Positions 42,045 to 50,682 of a DNA stretch of 64,000 nt are shown here, piece after piece; the first letter of the stretch is position 1, and each line of letters begins with the position of its first letter. The notes under the pieces are model-generated. The model made no database searches and was not told the origin of the DNA. It was given only the letters and a program-made list of their open reading frames with translations. The stretch comes from Halobacillus_B rhizosphaerae (GTDB lineage Bacteria > Bacillota > Bacilli > Bacillales > Halobacillaceae). The position numbers and the translations under genes were made by a program. The DNA lies in assembly GCF_046719735.1 (NCBI RefSeq), contig NZ_JAUTWQ010000012.1, positions 1-64,000 on the forward strand, written 5' to 3'.

Positions 42045-42224
42045 ATGAACAAGAGGGAAATTGAAGATCAAATCACATTTCTGAAAGCTGATTATATTCG
42101 GATCCAAGGAGACTTGGATAAACTTGAGGCAAACGGTGCCAATGTCCAGAACGCTGAGAAGCAGCTGGACCGAATGGAAAAAGAACTCAAGGACTTAAAA
42201 CAACAGCTGGCTAAAGCAAAATAA
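42045..42224 (+). CDS. SE1832 family small coiled-coil protein
   Basis: A 59-residue, almost wholly helical protein with heptads (REIEDQITFLKADYIRIQGD, DKLEANG, NAEKQLDRMEKELKDLKQQL) that matches the SE1832 family of Bacillales, function unknown. Three start codons lie close together (GTG 42036, ATG 42039, ATG 42045); AAAGGAG at 42030-42036 gives proper spacing only to 42045. Followed by hairpin copy 7. Confidence 0.8.
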   Translation: MNKREIEDQITFLKADYIRIQGDLDKLEANGANVQNAEKQLDRMEKELKDLKQQLAKAK

Positions 42225-42253
42225 ATTTTGTAAACTTGCTAAAAATACACGAC

Positions 42254-42310
42254 AAAAAATCCGAACGATGATGGAATCATGTAAATTACATTTCATCATC
42301 GTTCGGATTT
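42254..42310. terminator. ATCCGAACGATGATGG hairpin, copy 7
   Basis: aaaaatccgaacgatgatgg pairs with tcatcatcgttcggattt; the most perfect copy, with arms of about 18 bp. Between the convergent SE1832 and antiporter genes. Confidence 0.9.
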
Positions 42311-42357
42311 ATTAAGGATTAAAAGATTTCTTCCCAGTCTTTAGTTATGCCTTCTTG

Positions 42358-44220
42358 TTACGCATCTTTCTTATCCTTCTGCCCATTCCGCTGTTCTTCC
42401 AGCTTCTCTTGAATTTTCTCAAATTCTTTACTAGGGGGAGTAAGGGCCACTACTACATCAGAGGGTTCAGCTCTGGAGTCACCGTATTCACTAAAGAACT
42501 GTATATTTCCGGACGGTTTTTTTATGCATACTAGCACTGCACTTTCATCAACATTCTCCAAATACTTTTCAAATCCGTATTGTTCGGTAATATTCGTTTT
42601 CCTAAACACATATCCGTGATCCACCATCTCGTTCAATTTTTCCAGGGAGACGCCGTCTTTAAAGAGAACTCGCCCTCCTATGGTGTGAACGAGATCTTCT
42701 AAGTTATCTCCTTCACGATTACTCAAGGTGAGCTGAAAGAGATTATTCCGGCCGAACTCTGGGACAAACGTGGTGCAGACTAGCGCATTATAAGAATCTA
42801 ATTCTGTCGCCGCAATCAGATACTCATAAGGCGTCATATCTAAATAGTACTCGGTTTGTTCGGACAAGATTTCTCCATGATAGGTTTTAACTCCTGCTGA
42901 TCTCACCCGCGTCAGCCGCTCCCATGAAGAATCGGAAACGAGAACAGGTACTTTCAATTCCTCGAACGTTTTCGCAAGCCTTGTTGCGAACTGACTTCCA
43001 CCAGCAATGATAACTCCAGGAGGCCCTTCGTTGGACAGTCCAAGTTTCTTGGAAAGCCAGCTAATAGAGAATCCATGTGCAACAACTGTAGTAAAAACAA
43101 GGGCAAAAGTTAACGAGATTAGGATGCTGGCATCATCAAATCCAGCATCTCCAAACACACTGGCGAAATAGCTGGCAACGGTAAGAGCAACTATGCCGCG
43201 AGGGGCAATCCAGCCGATCAGCAGTTTTTCTGCTTTCGTTAAATCTGTCCTCCATGTAGACAGGAAGATAGAGAGCGGCCTGACAATGAACAGCATCAAC
43301 AATACAAATCCAATAATACGAAAATGGAAGATTTGCAGCAGGGTTTCCTGAGTTAAAGATGCCGTCAGCATGATGAATATAGTGGAAATTAATAATAGCG
43401 AGATATTTTCTTTGAAATGTCTCATGTCATCAATGGAAGAGATATGCATATTCGCTAACGTCATTCCCATGGCTGTAACAGAAAGCAATCCTGTTTCATG
43501 AGTGATTTCATCAGCTATAGTAAAGCAGGCAATCACGACCGTGAAGACAACGGGAGATTTCAAAAACTCCGGAACATACCCCGTTTCGAACATCCAGCCT
43601 ACCCCTTTCCCACATGCCCAGCCAAGTATGACTGCAAATATAGAGGCAAGCAGGAAGGATAACAATTGAGTCGGATTGCTGTCGTGACCCAGCAGAAACT
43701 TTATAATTTCGAATGCGAACACAGCCAGTAAAGCACCGACCGGATCCACAATAATCCCTTCCCATTTAAGGATCTTCGCCGGTCTTGGTTTCAGTTTAGC
43801 CTGACGCAGAAGCGGCAGAATGACTGTGGGCCCTGTAACGATAAATAGTCCCCCAATAACAAAGGCAACCGCCCAGCTCAGCCCGGCAACATAATGAGCG
43901 GCTAAAGCTCCAAAGATCCATCCTAGAAAAGCACCGAACGTAACGATTCGAAAAACGGGACGTCCTAGCCCTCGCACTTCTTTAAAATCTAAATTAAGGC
44001 TGCCTTCAAAAAGAATAACAGCTACTGCTAGAGATATAATCGGTTCATATAATCCACCGAAATCATGTTCCGGGTTCATCAGTCCAAATACAGGTCCGGC
44101 AAGCAGCCCTGCAATGGACATAATCACTATGGCAGGCAGACGAAATCTCCATGCAAGCCATTGGGAACCGATCCCCAGTGTTCCAATAATCATAAATTGA
44201 AGCAAAAGCGAATCAATCAT
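42358..44220 (-). CDS. CPA1-type cation:proton antiporter with RCK-like C-terminal domain
   Basis: Exchanges Na+ or K+ for protons across the membrane, useful for pH and salt balance. Residues 1-395 hold 12-13 helices with FIVTGPTVILPLLRQ and EGIIVDPVGALLAVFAFEI, the paired helix motif with the ion-binding Asp of the CPA1/NhaP group. Residues ~400-510 resemble a TrkA-N/RCK NAD-binding domain (GVIIAGGSQFATRLAKTFEEL), and the tail resembles TrkA-C (~540-610). Regulated antiporters with this layout often move K+. The frame opens earlier, but AAGGGAGA before the ATG at 44220 sets the start. Confidence 0.88.
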   Translation of the reverse strand: MIDSLLLQFMIIGTLGIGSQWLAWRFRLPAIVIMSIAGLLAGPVFGLMNPEHDFGGLYEPIISLAVAVILFEGSLNLDFKEVRGLGRPVFRIVTFGAFLGWIFGALAAHYVAGLSWAVAFVIGGLFIVTGPTVILPLLRQAKLKPRPAKILKWEGIIVDPVGALLAVFAFEIIKFLLGHDSNPTQLLSFLLASIFAVILGWACGKGVGWMFETGYVPEFLKSPVVFTVVIACFTIADEITHETGLLSVTAMGMTLANMHISSIDDMRHFKENISLLLISTIFIMLTASLTQETLLQIFHFRIIGFVLLMLFIVRPLSIFLSTWRTDLTKAEKLLIGWIAPRGIVALTVASYFASVFGDAGFDDASILISLTFALVFTTVVAHGFSISWLSKKLGLSNEGPPGVIIAGGSQFATRLAKTFEELKVPVLVSDSSWERLTRVRSAGVKTYHGEILSEQTEYYLDMTPYEYLIAATELDSYNALVCTTFVPEFGRNNLFQLTLSNREGDNLEDLVHTIGGRVLFKDGVSLEKLNEMVDHGYVFRKTNITEQYGFEKYLENVDESAVLVCIKKPSGNIQFFSEYGDSRAEPSDVVVALTPPSKEFEKIQEKLEEQRNGQKDKKDA

Positions 44221-44385
44221 GTGTAGTCTCCCTTGTTTAAGGCTTGCGTAACAATGATATTCATATTTTATATGCCCCCTCCCCTCCTGTAAACTATCTT
44301 GTTCTGAGATGAACATTAGACCTCAGAAAGAGAACGCTTTCTTCATTGGAAAAAATTCCAAACACTGCCGATTTAAAAATATTGA

Positions 44386-44414
44386 TTGACATAATTTTTT
44401 GACATTGATAGTAT
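44386..44414 (+). promoter_or_regulatory. Sigma-A promoter of brnQ
   Basis: Perfect TTGACA (44386-44391), 17 bp, TAGTAT (44409-44414). Predicted transcript start near 44421, leaving a leader of about 120 nt. Confidence 0.8.
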
Positions 44415-44427
44415 TTACGGCGTTGCA

Positions 44428-44495
44428 GATGAAACGATCCGTTTAAAAATTAATCGTTACTATATAGTTCATCCTTGGACAGGATGGCTTTTTTT
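44428..44495 (+). promoter_or_regulatory. Probable transcription attenuator in the brnQ leader
   Basis: Terminator: TCATCCT (44469-44475) with AGGATGG (44481-44487), then CTTTTTTT to 44495. Competing fold: GATGAA (44428-44433) with TTCATC (44468-44473), continued by ACGAT (44434-44438) with ATCGT (44453-44457). The two folds share TTCATC, so only one can form. It is too short for a T-box and shows none of its motifs. Confidence 0.6.
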
Positions 44496-44539
44496 ACGCA
44501 AAGAATATGAATAATTACATCTATGGAGGAGGAGCCCCT

Positions 44540-45859
44540 ATGAAGTTTAGAGATACGCTATTTATTGGCTTTACACTGTTTGCGCTGTTTTTTGGAGCCG
44601 GCAATCTAATCTACCCAGTATCCCTCGGTATGGAATCTGGAAGCTCCTATTTCTTGGCTATTTCCGGTTTTGTTCTCACCGGTGTCGGGATTCCTGTGAT
44701 CACTGTCGCAGGTATTTCCTTTTTTCGAAATGGAGCAATTGAATTAGCCGGACGTGTTCATCCTAAGTTTGGAATTATTTTCACTTCGGTCATCTATTTA
44801 GCCATTGGTCCCTTCTTTGGAATTCCCCGTGCTGCGAATGTCGCGTATGAAATGGGAGCCGTTCCATGGTTCAGCAGTCCCTCTTCGTGGACACTGTTTC
44901 TATTTACTGTGATCTTCTTTACAATGGTTTATTGGGTCAGCTTAAATCCATCTAAATTAATCGACCGTATCGGTCAATGGTTAACTCCTGCTCTATTTAT
45001 CGCTATTATAGGATTGGTAGCGGGAAGCTTCTTCTTACTAGACGGACCGATTCAGCCGCCAAGCGAAAAATACCAAGCCCAGCCATTCTTCGCAGGTTTT
45101 ATTGAAGGCTACTTAACTATGGATGCTATTGGTGCTTTAGCATTCGGAATTATTGTCGTTACCTCCTTCCGAGACCGCGGTGTCCATGATCAAAAAAAGT
45201 TAACCATTAAGACGCTGCAAGCTGGTTTAGTGACAGCTGTCGGTCTCACCGGCGTGTATGTAGCCATCGGCTGGATTGGGGCAAAAATGGCCACTGAAGG
45301 AAGTTATGATAATGGAAGTGCCATTTTATCAGCGGCCGCTAAAATCATCTATGGTGATCTTGGTACTTTATTATTGGGCATTATTGTGGCTCTCGCTTGT
45401 TTCACTACCTGTGTAGGATTAACGGTCGCCTGTGGACAGTTTTTCTCTCAGCGTATTTCTAAGCTATCCTATAAAACAGTGGTTATGGTGATTACGCTGC
45501 TCAGCTTCAGTATTGCCAATATAGGGCTCAATCAGATTATTGCTTATTCTGTTCCTGTGCTGGTATTTGTGTATCCTATCGCCATTGTGCTGATCATCCT
45601 GACCTTTATCAGCCGCTTCTTCCATCATTCACCTTATGTTTACCGGGGAGCAATTATACTCACTTCGATAGTAAGTTTGTATGATGGATTGAATGCTATG
45701 GGAGTGAACCTATCTTTTGCGACACCGTGGATCAGTCAGCTTCCTTTCTTTGAATTAAATTTAAGCTGGATGATTCCCGCTTTAGCTGGAGCACTTGCCG
45801 GCGGGCTCTATCATGTGATTAAATTGCAGACGAAAACATCTGAAAGTTATCAAAACTAA
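44540..45859 (+). CDS. brnQ: Branched-chain amino acid:cation symporter (LIVCS family)
   Basis: Takes up leucine, isoleucine and valine with Na+ or H+. About 12 helices in 439 residues. Family motifs: IGFTLFALFFGAGNLIYPVSLG (residues ~7-28), GIPRAANVAYEMG, LTMDAIGALAFGIIVV and CFTTCVGLTVACGQFF. The frame is open 11 codons earlier, but GGAGGAGGAG before the ATG at 44540 sets the start. The leader carries a probable attenuator, so it may respond to amino acid supply or another signal. Confidence 0.94.
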   Translation: MKFRDTLFIGFTLFALFFGAGNLIYPVSLGMESGSSYFLAISGFVLTGVGIPVITVAGISFFRNGAIELAGRVHPKFGIIFTSVIYLAIGPFFGIPRAANVAYEMGAVPWFSSPSSWTLFLFTVIFFTMVYWVSLNPSKLIDRIGQWLTPALFIAIIGLVAGSFFLLDGPIQPPSEKYQAQPFFAGFIEGYLTMDAIGALAFGIIVVTSFRDRGVHDQKKLTIKTLQAGLVTAVGLTGVYVAIGWIGAKMATEGSYDNGSAILSAAAKIIYGDLGTLLLGIIVALACFTTCVGLTVACGQFFSQRISKLSYKTVVMVITLLSFSIANIGLNQIIAYSVPVLVFVYPIAIVLIILTFISRFFHHSPYVYRGAIILTSIVSLYDGLNAMGVNLSFATPWISQLPFFELNLSWMIPALAGALAGGLYHVIKLQTKTSESYQN

Positions 45860-45981
45860 TAAAAGCTAATCTTTAATGCCAGGTCGAAAGTGTCTTATTC
45901 AACAGAAAGAAGTTGGGACATAAAACAGGAAATGTAAGTATCCCCCGTCCAGAAACGACTGGAATTTTCATCTTTTACAAG

Positions 45982-46039
45982 AAAAAATCCGAACGATGAT
46001 GGAAGAATGACATTACCATTTCCTCATCGTTCGGATTTT
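45982..46039. terminator. ATCCGAACGATGATGG hairpin, copy 8
   Basis: aaaaatccgaacgatgatgg pairs with cctcatcgttcggatttt. The right flank, attggctaaaagacttctgt then ccctgcctc, defines the longer repeat unit. Between convergent brnQ and transglutaminase genes. Confidence 0.9.
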
Positions 46040-46104
46040 ATATTGGCTAAAAGACTTCTGTCCCTGCCTCTAAGTTTTACACAGTTTCCGTTAAGGGAAC
46101 CTCA

Positions 46105-46956
46105 TTAGTGATCCAGCAGCGTTACACTTACTTTCACGTCTAAGTTTTGACCGCCTCCACGATACACGCCCTGCAAAGGACTTACGTCTGCATAATCTCT
46201 GCCTGTGCCAATTCGAATGTGATGCTCGAGGGCCTCTACATTATTCGTAGGATCAAGGCCAACCCAGCCGATTCCTGGGACCATCATTTCCACCCAGGCA
46301 TGTGTGGCAGCATCACCGATCAAAGCAGAGTCTTCTCCTACATACAAATATCCACTCACGTACCTAGCAGGAATGCCAGCAGATCGAAGAACAGCAATCA
46401 TGATATGAGCATAATCCTGACACACTCCGGCTTTTAACGGCCAAGCTTCAAAAGCCTTCGTATTGACTTGAGTGGCTATACCATCATACATGATCGATTG
46501 GTTAATGTATGCCATTAAATCCAGCGCAAATTGGATCGGATCATCCGAACTGCCAATGAGATTGTTGATTTCTTCTAACTGCTCCTTGTACATAAACGTA
46601 TAAGGCGTTTCATTTAAATATGGTAAATAATGATTATGGAACAGATCTGAATTAAAAATTGATCTCATTTCGTCATTACAGCGAATCATTCGTATAAATG
46701 GACTCTTTTGAATGCTTACTGTTGAAATTGTTTTCACAGAAAGATGCTCATGCTTCTGAGGGATGAAAAAAGTCTCCACGTGATTGCCCCATAAATCAAT
46801 ATGTTCTTTTGTCATGGAGTTTGGCTTAATTTCTGTCCGATAAAGCAGTAATCGCTGACATTCATCGGTCCTAGGTTTCAGCCTAATATGATTCATACTC
46901 TGATCTACAAAATTCTCATAGTAGAAAGTATTTGTGTGTTCAATTTGGTATTTCAC
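46105..46956 (-). CDS. Transglutaminase-like protein of the ATP-grasp/alpha-E cluster
   Basis: Cysteine-protease-fold protein of 283 residues. The N-terminal ~130 residues form the bacterial transglutaminase beta-rich domain (YQIEHTNTFYYENFVDQSMNHIRLKPR). The catalytic triad is visible: Cys in GVCQDYAHIMIAVLR (about residue 178), His in DAATHAWVEMMVPG (about 218) and Asp in GLDPTNN (about 234). Such proteins cleave or form amide bonds; with its operon partners it may trim or attach the product of the ATP-grasp enzyme. No signal peptide, so cytoplasmic. Third gene of the cluster, 26 bp after the alpha-E gene. Confidence 0.9.
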   Translation of the reverse strand: MKYQIEHTNTFYYENFVDQSMNHIRLKPRTDECQRLLLYRTEIKPNSMTKEHIDLWGNHVETFFIPQKHEHLSVKTISTVSIQKSPFIRMIRCNDEMRSIFNSDLFHNHYLPYLNETPYTFMYKEQLEEINNLIGSSDDPIQFALDLMAYINQSIMYDGIATQVNTKAFEAWPLKAGVCQDYAHIMIAVLRSAGIPARYVSGYLYVGEDSALIGDAATHAWVEMMVPGIGWVGLDPTNNVEALEHHIRIGTGRDYADVSPLQGVYRGGGQNLDVKVSVTLLDH

Positions 46957-46982
46957 CGTAAAATCCCCCTAGAGCAGCAGTG

Positions 46983-47945
46983 TCATGTCACATGCACCGG
47001 CTCAACTAAATAATAAGTTTCTGTAAACAAGCGGCTTACCGCATAGCAGCGATCTTGAAAATGATCGAGAAACTTCATTAATTCTTCCATATCCAATTCT
47101 TCTATATTTGTCCGCCCCAGCTCTTCTTCGATCGTCGCCAGCATTTGAAACAATTCCTCAGAATAGCTGGAAATTTTCCCACCTTCCAATTTATGAACAG
47201 CGCTTAAAACATGGTCCATACAGTAACGGATTGAGCGTGGAAAAGCAGGTTCGTCAATTAAAAATCGCAGCACCGGTTTCGCGTCCATCGTCGGAGGATT
47301 ATCTTTAATATAAGCATCATAGCCATTTAGAACTTGCAGGCCGGTAAGCCAATAATAGTAGCTATGAGTTCCGCCAGGGGTACTTTTCCTGTGTTTTTCA
47401 CAAATGACGTTCAGAATTCGCGCCGTTTTTTCCGCACGCTCGAGCCATTTGCCGATTTTGATGAACGTATAGGGGTTCCCGCGTGACATGGAGGACTCAA
47501 TAATTCCCTGGGCGGTCATAGAGGCCGTAATTAGATTCTTTAAATACCCTTGAGTATGCTGGATGGTAAACGTCTGTTCCTCCCAGCCTTTCTGCTCCAA
47601 ATGAAATCGATTTAAGCTCTGCCAAAGTTCGTCCGGAATAATTTCTCTCGTAGATCGGGCATTATCGCGGGCATATTTCATACAGTTTGCTAAAGAATTC
47701 AGGTTTACGGGACTAATCGTTAAATAATGTATCATCGCATCGCGGTCCAACCGTTCATAACGGTTGTAGTAATCCTCGGCCGATGCCGAAATCTCCAGCA
47801 CTTCTTCCCAATCGCGATCCAGCATATCCTGATCCGAAGCTTCCAGCATATTTACCAGCTGTACGCTGAGTGCTCTTGCATTGTTTTCGGCTCTTTCGAT
47901 ATTTCGGGACATCCAATAAAGTGAATCAGCAACTCGACTAAGCAT
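46983..47945 (-). CDS. Alpha-E domain protein (DUF403)
   Basis: An all-helical 320-residue protein of the alpha-E family, found almost only beside ATP-grasp and transglutaminase genes. The N terminus MLSRVADSLYWMSRNIERAE is the family signature, with conserved Arg and Glu residues that recur in helical repeats (ARSTREIIPDELW, KIGKWLERAEKTARIL, FPRSIRYCMDHV). No catalytic function is established; it may be a scaffold or a carrier for the peptide-like product. The ATG at 47945 follows GGAAGGAGG and overlaps the ATP-grasp stop by 8 bp, giving coupled translation. Confidence 0.9.
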   Translation of the reverse strand: MLSRVADSLYWMSRNIERAENNARALSVQLVNMLEASDQDMLDRDWEEVLEISASAEDYYNRYERLDRDAMIHYLTISPVNLNSLANCMKYARDNARSTREIIPDELWQSLNRFHLEQKGWEEQTFTIQHTQGYLKNLITASMTAQGIIESSMSRGNPYTFIKIGKWLERAEKTARILNVICEKHRKSTPGGTHSYYYWLTGLQVLNGYDAYIKDNPPTMDAKPVLRFLIDEPAFPRSIRYCMDHVLSAVHKLEGGKISSYSEELFQMLATIEEELGRTNIEELDMEELMKFLDHFQDRCYAVSRLFTETYYLVEPVHVT

Positions 47946-49398
47946 TGGCTTGGCCTCCTTCCGCAAGAATCCATGTATCTTTTCCTCCGCCGCCTTGAGA
48001 AGAGTTCACAACGAGCGAACCTTCTTTCAAGGCAACTCGTGACAACCCGCCAGGCATCACATGCGTCGTTTCACCATTCATAACGAATACACGAAGGTCG
48101 ACGTGACATGGATAAAATTTACCATCCTGGTATGCAGGAGCACGGGACAGCTTTATGGTGGGCTGGGCTATATACTGCGACGGACTCTCGATAATTTTCT
48201 TCCTGAAGAGTTCACGCTCACTCTCTTCCGCATGAGGACCAATCAGCATGTCATATCCCCCGGAGGCACCCACATTCTTTACAACTAATTTATCTAAATG
48301 CTCCAGCACATATTCCATTTGTTCCGGGTCTCTCAGGAAGTATGTTTCCACATTAGGTATGATGGGTTCTTCGTCTAAGTAGTAACGTATCATGTCAGGG
48401 ACATAGGCATACATTGCTTTATCATCTGCTACTCCGTTACCAATGCCATTCAGAATGGATACATTTCCTTTACGATAAGCATTCAACAGTCCTGAAACCC
48501 CAAGTGCCGAGTCGGGACGGAAAGCTTCTGGATCAAGAAAATCATCATCAATCCTTCTGTAAATAATATCCACTCGTTTTAACCCGCGGATGGTTTTCAT
48601 GTAGACAATATCATCTTTTACAATTAAGTCGCGTCCTTCCACCAGTTCAATCCCCATTTGCTGAGCTAAAAAAACATGGTCATAATAAGCAGAATTGTAC
48701 ATACCCGGTGTGAGGAGCACCGCTGCCGGCGGCTTAGAAGGGTTAGCATTTTTAGGTACGTGGCTGATCACGGCCTGGTGAAGCTCTGAAAATTGTTGTT
48801 CGAGGGTTTCGATCGAATGCTGAAAAAACAACTCAGGATAGACTTGTCTCATGACATAACGATTTTGGAATACATAAGACATTCCGGATGGGTTCCGCAA
48901 ATTATCTTCTAACACCCGATAATCGCCATTTTCATCCTTGATTAAATCAATTCCAGCAAGAAAGATATGGTTATCTAACGGGATGTCTACTCCCCCCACC
49001 TGTTTATGATAATAATAAGGATTCTGCTCAATCAGCTCAGCGGGTACGATGCCATCCTTCACAATATTCTGGTCATGGTAAACATCAGACAGAAAATGAT
49101 TGAGGGCGGACATGCGCTGTTTCATGCCTTTTTTCACCTTTTCCCATTTTGTATCGGGAATAATAATGGGTACAAAGTCAAAGGGCATCGTTCGTTCTGT
49201 ACTCCCTGTATGGTTATAAACAGTAAATGTAATTCCCTGGCGCAGGAAGCTTAACTGTGCTGTTTCGTGCTTTTCCTTTAGTTCCTGTTCCGAGAATTGG
49301 TGGACAAGCTGATAAAACCATTGATAGTGATTTCTGGGCTCTCCGCTTTTTCCGATCATTTCATCAAAGAATTCTCCCACCTTGTAATTGGTTAACAC
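47938..49398 (-). CDS. Circularly permuted type 2 ATP-grasp protein (DUF404/DUF407)
   Basis: Predicted ATP-dependent carboxylate-amine ligase of 486 residues. Motifs of the family: SGEPRNHYQWFYQLV near the start, GIDLIKDENGDYRVLEDNLRNPSGMSYVFQNR-type block (about 150-185), VLLTPGMYNSAYYDHVFLAQQMGIELVEGRDL, RRIDDDFLDPEAF, GVADDKAMYAYVPDMIRYYL, VVKNVGASGGYDMLIG (nucleotide-binding Lys and Gly loop) and VDLRVFVMNG (metal-binding Asp-Arg). The substrate is unknown. First gene of the three-gene operon; comparable clusters have been predicted by comparative genomics to make small peptides or peptide tags. Confidence 0.92.
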   Translation of the reverse strand: MLTNYKVGEFFDEMIGKSGEPRNHYQWFYQLVHQFSEQELKEKHETAQLSFLRQGITFTVYNHTGSTERTMPFDFVPIIIPDTKWEKVKKGMKQRMSALNHFLSDVYHDQNIVKDGIVPAELIEQNPYYYHKQVGGVDIPLDNHIFLAGIDLIKDENGDYRVLEDNLRNPSGMSYVFQNRYVMRQVYPELFFQHSIETLEQQFSELHQAVISHVPKNANPSKPPAAVLLTPGMYNSAYYDHVFLAQQMGIELVEGRDLIVKDDIVYMKTIRGLKRVDIIYRRIDDDFLDPEAFRPDSALGVSGLLNAYRKGNVSILNGIGNGVADDKAMYAYVPDMIRYYLDEEPIIPNVETYFLRDPEQMEYVLEHLDKLVVKNVGASGGYDMLIGPHAEESERELFRKKIIESPSQYIAQPTIKLSRAPAYQDGKFYPCHVDLRVFVMNGETTHVMPGGLSRVALKEGSLVVNSSQGGGGKDTWILAEGGQANA

Positions 49399-49534
49399 TA
49401 AATCTCTCCTCTCATGGAACCTTGTAATAGTGTATATACCCTACTATAACATTTCATAGTCAGAATATTGTTTGAATTTAAAGAAAAATGGAAATAAATT
49501 GATTCTGCATTTTTATATAAAACGCATCTTTATA

Positions 49535-49570
49535 TAAAAAACATCCTGCCACTTAAAAAGGCAGGATGTT
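49535..49570 (-). terminator. Terminator after the reductase gene
   Basis: AACATCCTGCC (49540-49550) pairs with GGCAGGATGTT (49560-49570); T run on the minus strand. Confidence 0.85.
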
Positions 49571-49644
49571 ATAAATTTACTGCTTCTCAGCTGATTTTGT
49601 TATACTAGTAAATAGAGCCTAAGCTAGATAATAGTTCTGACAGT

Positions 49645-50577
49645 TTAGATCGAAATGACGATTTTACCTTTTGCGTGGTGGGATTCACTCACTTCATGGG
49701 CATCTTTCAAGCCTGCCTCGCTAAGTGGAAAACGATGGCCTATCACAGAAGTAAGCTGCCCTTTCACCATCAAATCAGCAAGCTTTGCAAGCTGTTCACC
49801 ACTTGGCTCCAGCCAGACAAACCCTGCTTTCACGCCATATTTCTCTGCGGTCTTCTCATCAGGCGGCTGGACAATTGAAGCCAGTCTTCCTCCTTCTTTC
49901 AACACTTGAAAGCTTTTCTCCTGAATTTCGCCTCCCAGTGTATCAAGAACGATATCGAAATCACTTAATACTTCTGAGAAATCTTCTTCCTTATAGTTAA
50001 TAAATCGGTCTGGTCCTAATTCTTCTACCCAATCTTGATTTTTCCCACTGGCTGTTGTGGCTACATAGGCACCTAGAGCTTTAGCAATTTGAATCGCATA
50101 ATGGCCGACACCGCCGGAGCCAGCATGAATAAGCACTTTATCGCCTTGTTTGATTTCACCAAAATCAACGAGGCACTGCCAAGCCGTTAGTCCAGCCAAT
50201 GGAACCGCTGCTGCTTCTTCAAACGGAATATTTTCCGGCAGATGAGCGAGAAGCTGCTCATCGACAGCCGCATATTGGGCGTAGGTTCCGTTCCGCGTTG
50301 TTGCCGGACGAGCGAAAACACGATCGCCTTCTTTAAAATTCTTCACGTTTTTCCCGGTTTCCTTTACAATTCCTGCGGCATCCCAGCCCAAAATGATCGG
50401 AAATTCAAACGAAAGTTGATCCTTTAAATACCCTTCTCTCAATTTCCAATCAATAGGATTGATGGAGGTTGCTTTTAATTCTACGAGTACTTGATCTTCA
50501 TTTATAACTGGTGCTGCAACTTCTTTTTCCACTAGCTGCTCTTTATCTCCATAATTCTCTATTACGATAGCCTTCAT
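49645..50577 (-). CDS. NADP-dependent quinone-oxidoreductase-like (MDR superfamily)
   Basis: Zinc-free medium-chain dehydrogenase/reductase, 310 residues. The GroES-like N-terminal half has PINWKLREGYLKDQL and GWDAAGIV; the Rossmann half has VLIHAGSGGVGHYAIQIAKALGA (about residues 145-168). No structural zinc cysteines are present, as usual for quinone oxidoreductase types. It probably reduces enones or quinones with NADPH. Divergent from recQ. Single gene with its own terminator. Confidence 0.9.
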   Translation of the reverse strand: MKAIVIENYGDKEQLVEKEVAAPVINEDQVLVELKATSINPIDWKLREGYLKDQLSFEFPIILGWDAAGIVKETGKNVKNFKEGDRVFARPATTRNGTYAQYAAVDEQLLAHLPENIPFEEAAAVPLAGLTAWQCLVDFGEIKQGDKVLIHAGSGGVGHYAIQIAKALGAYVATTASGKNQDWVEELGPDRFINYKEEDFSEVLSDFDIVLDTLGGEIQEKSFQVLKEGGRLASIVQPPDEKTAEKYGVKAGFVWLEPSGEQLAKLADLMVKGQLTSVIGHRFPLSEAGLKDAHEVSESHHAKGKIVISI

Positions 50578-50682
50578 CTATAAACACTCCTTATCATTAG
50601 CTTTCACGATAACTATTTTCCCCTATTTAGTTAATCGAAACATGATAAAATAGGGAAAGAATCGACCAAAGGGATGATCAAA

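Noticed and set aside
44428..44495. T-box or known amino acid riboswitch before brnQ
   Set aside because: No T-box sequence (AGGGTGGNACCGCG) and no specifier-loop structure; too short for lysine or SAM types.
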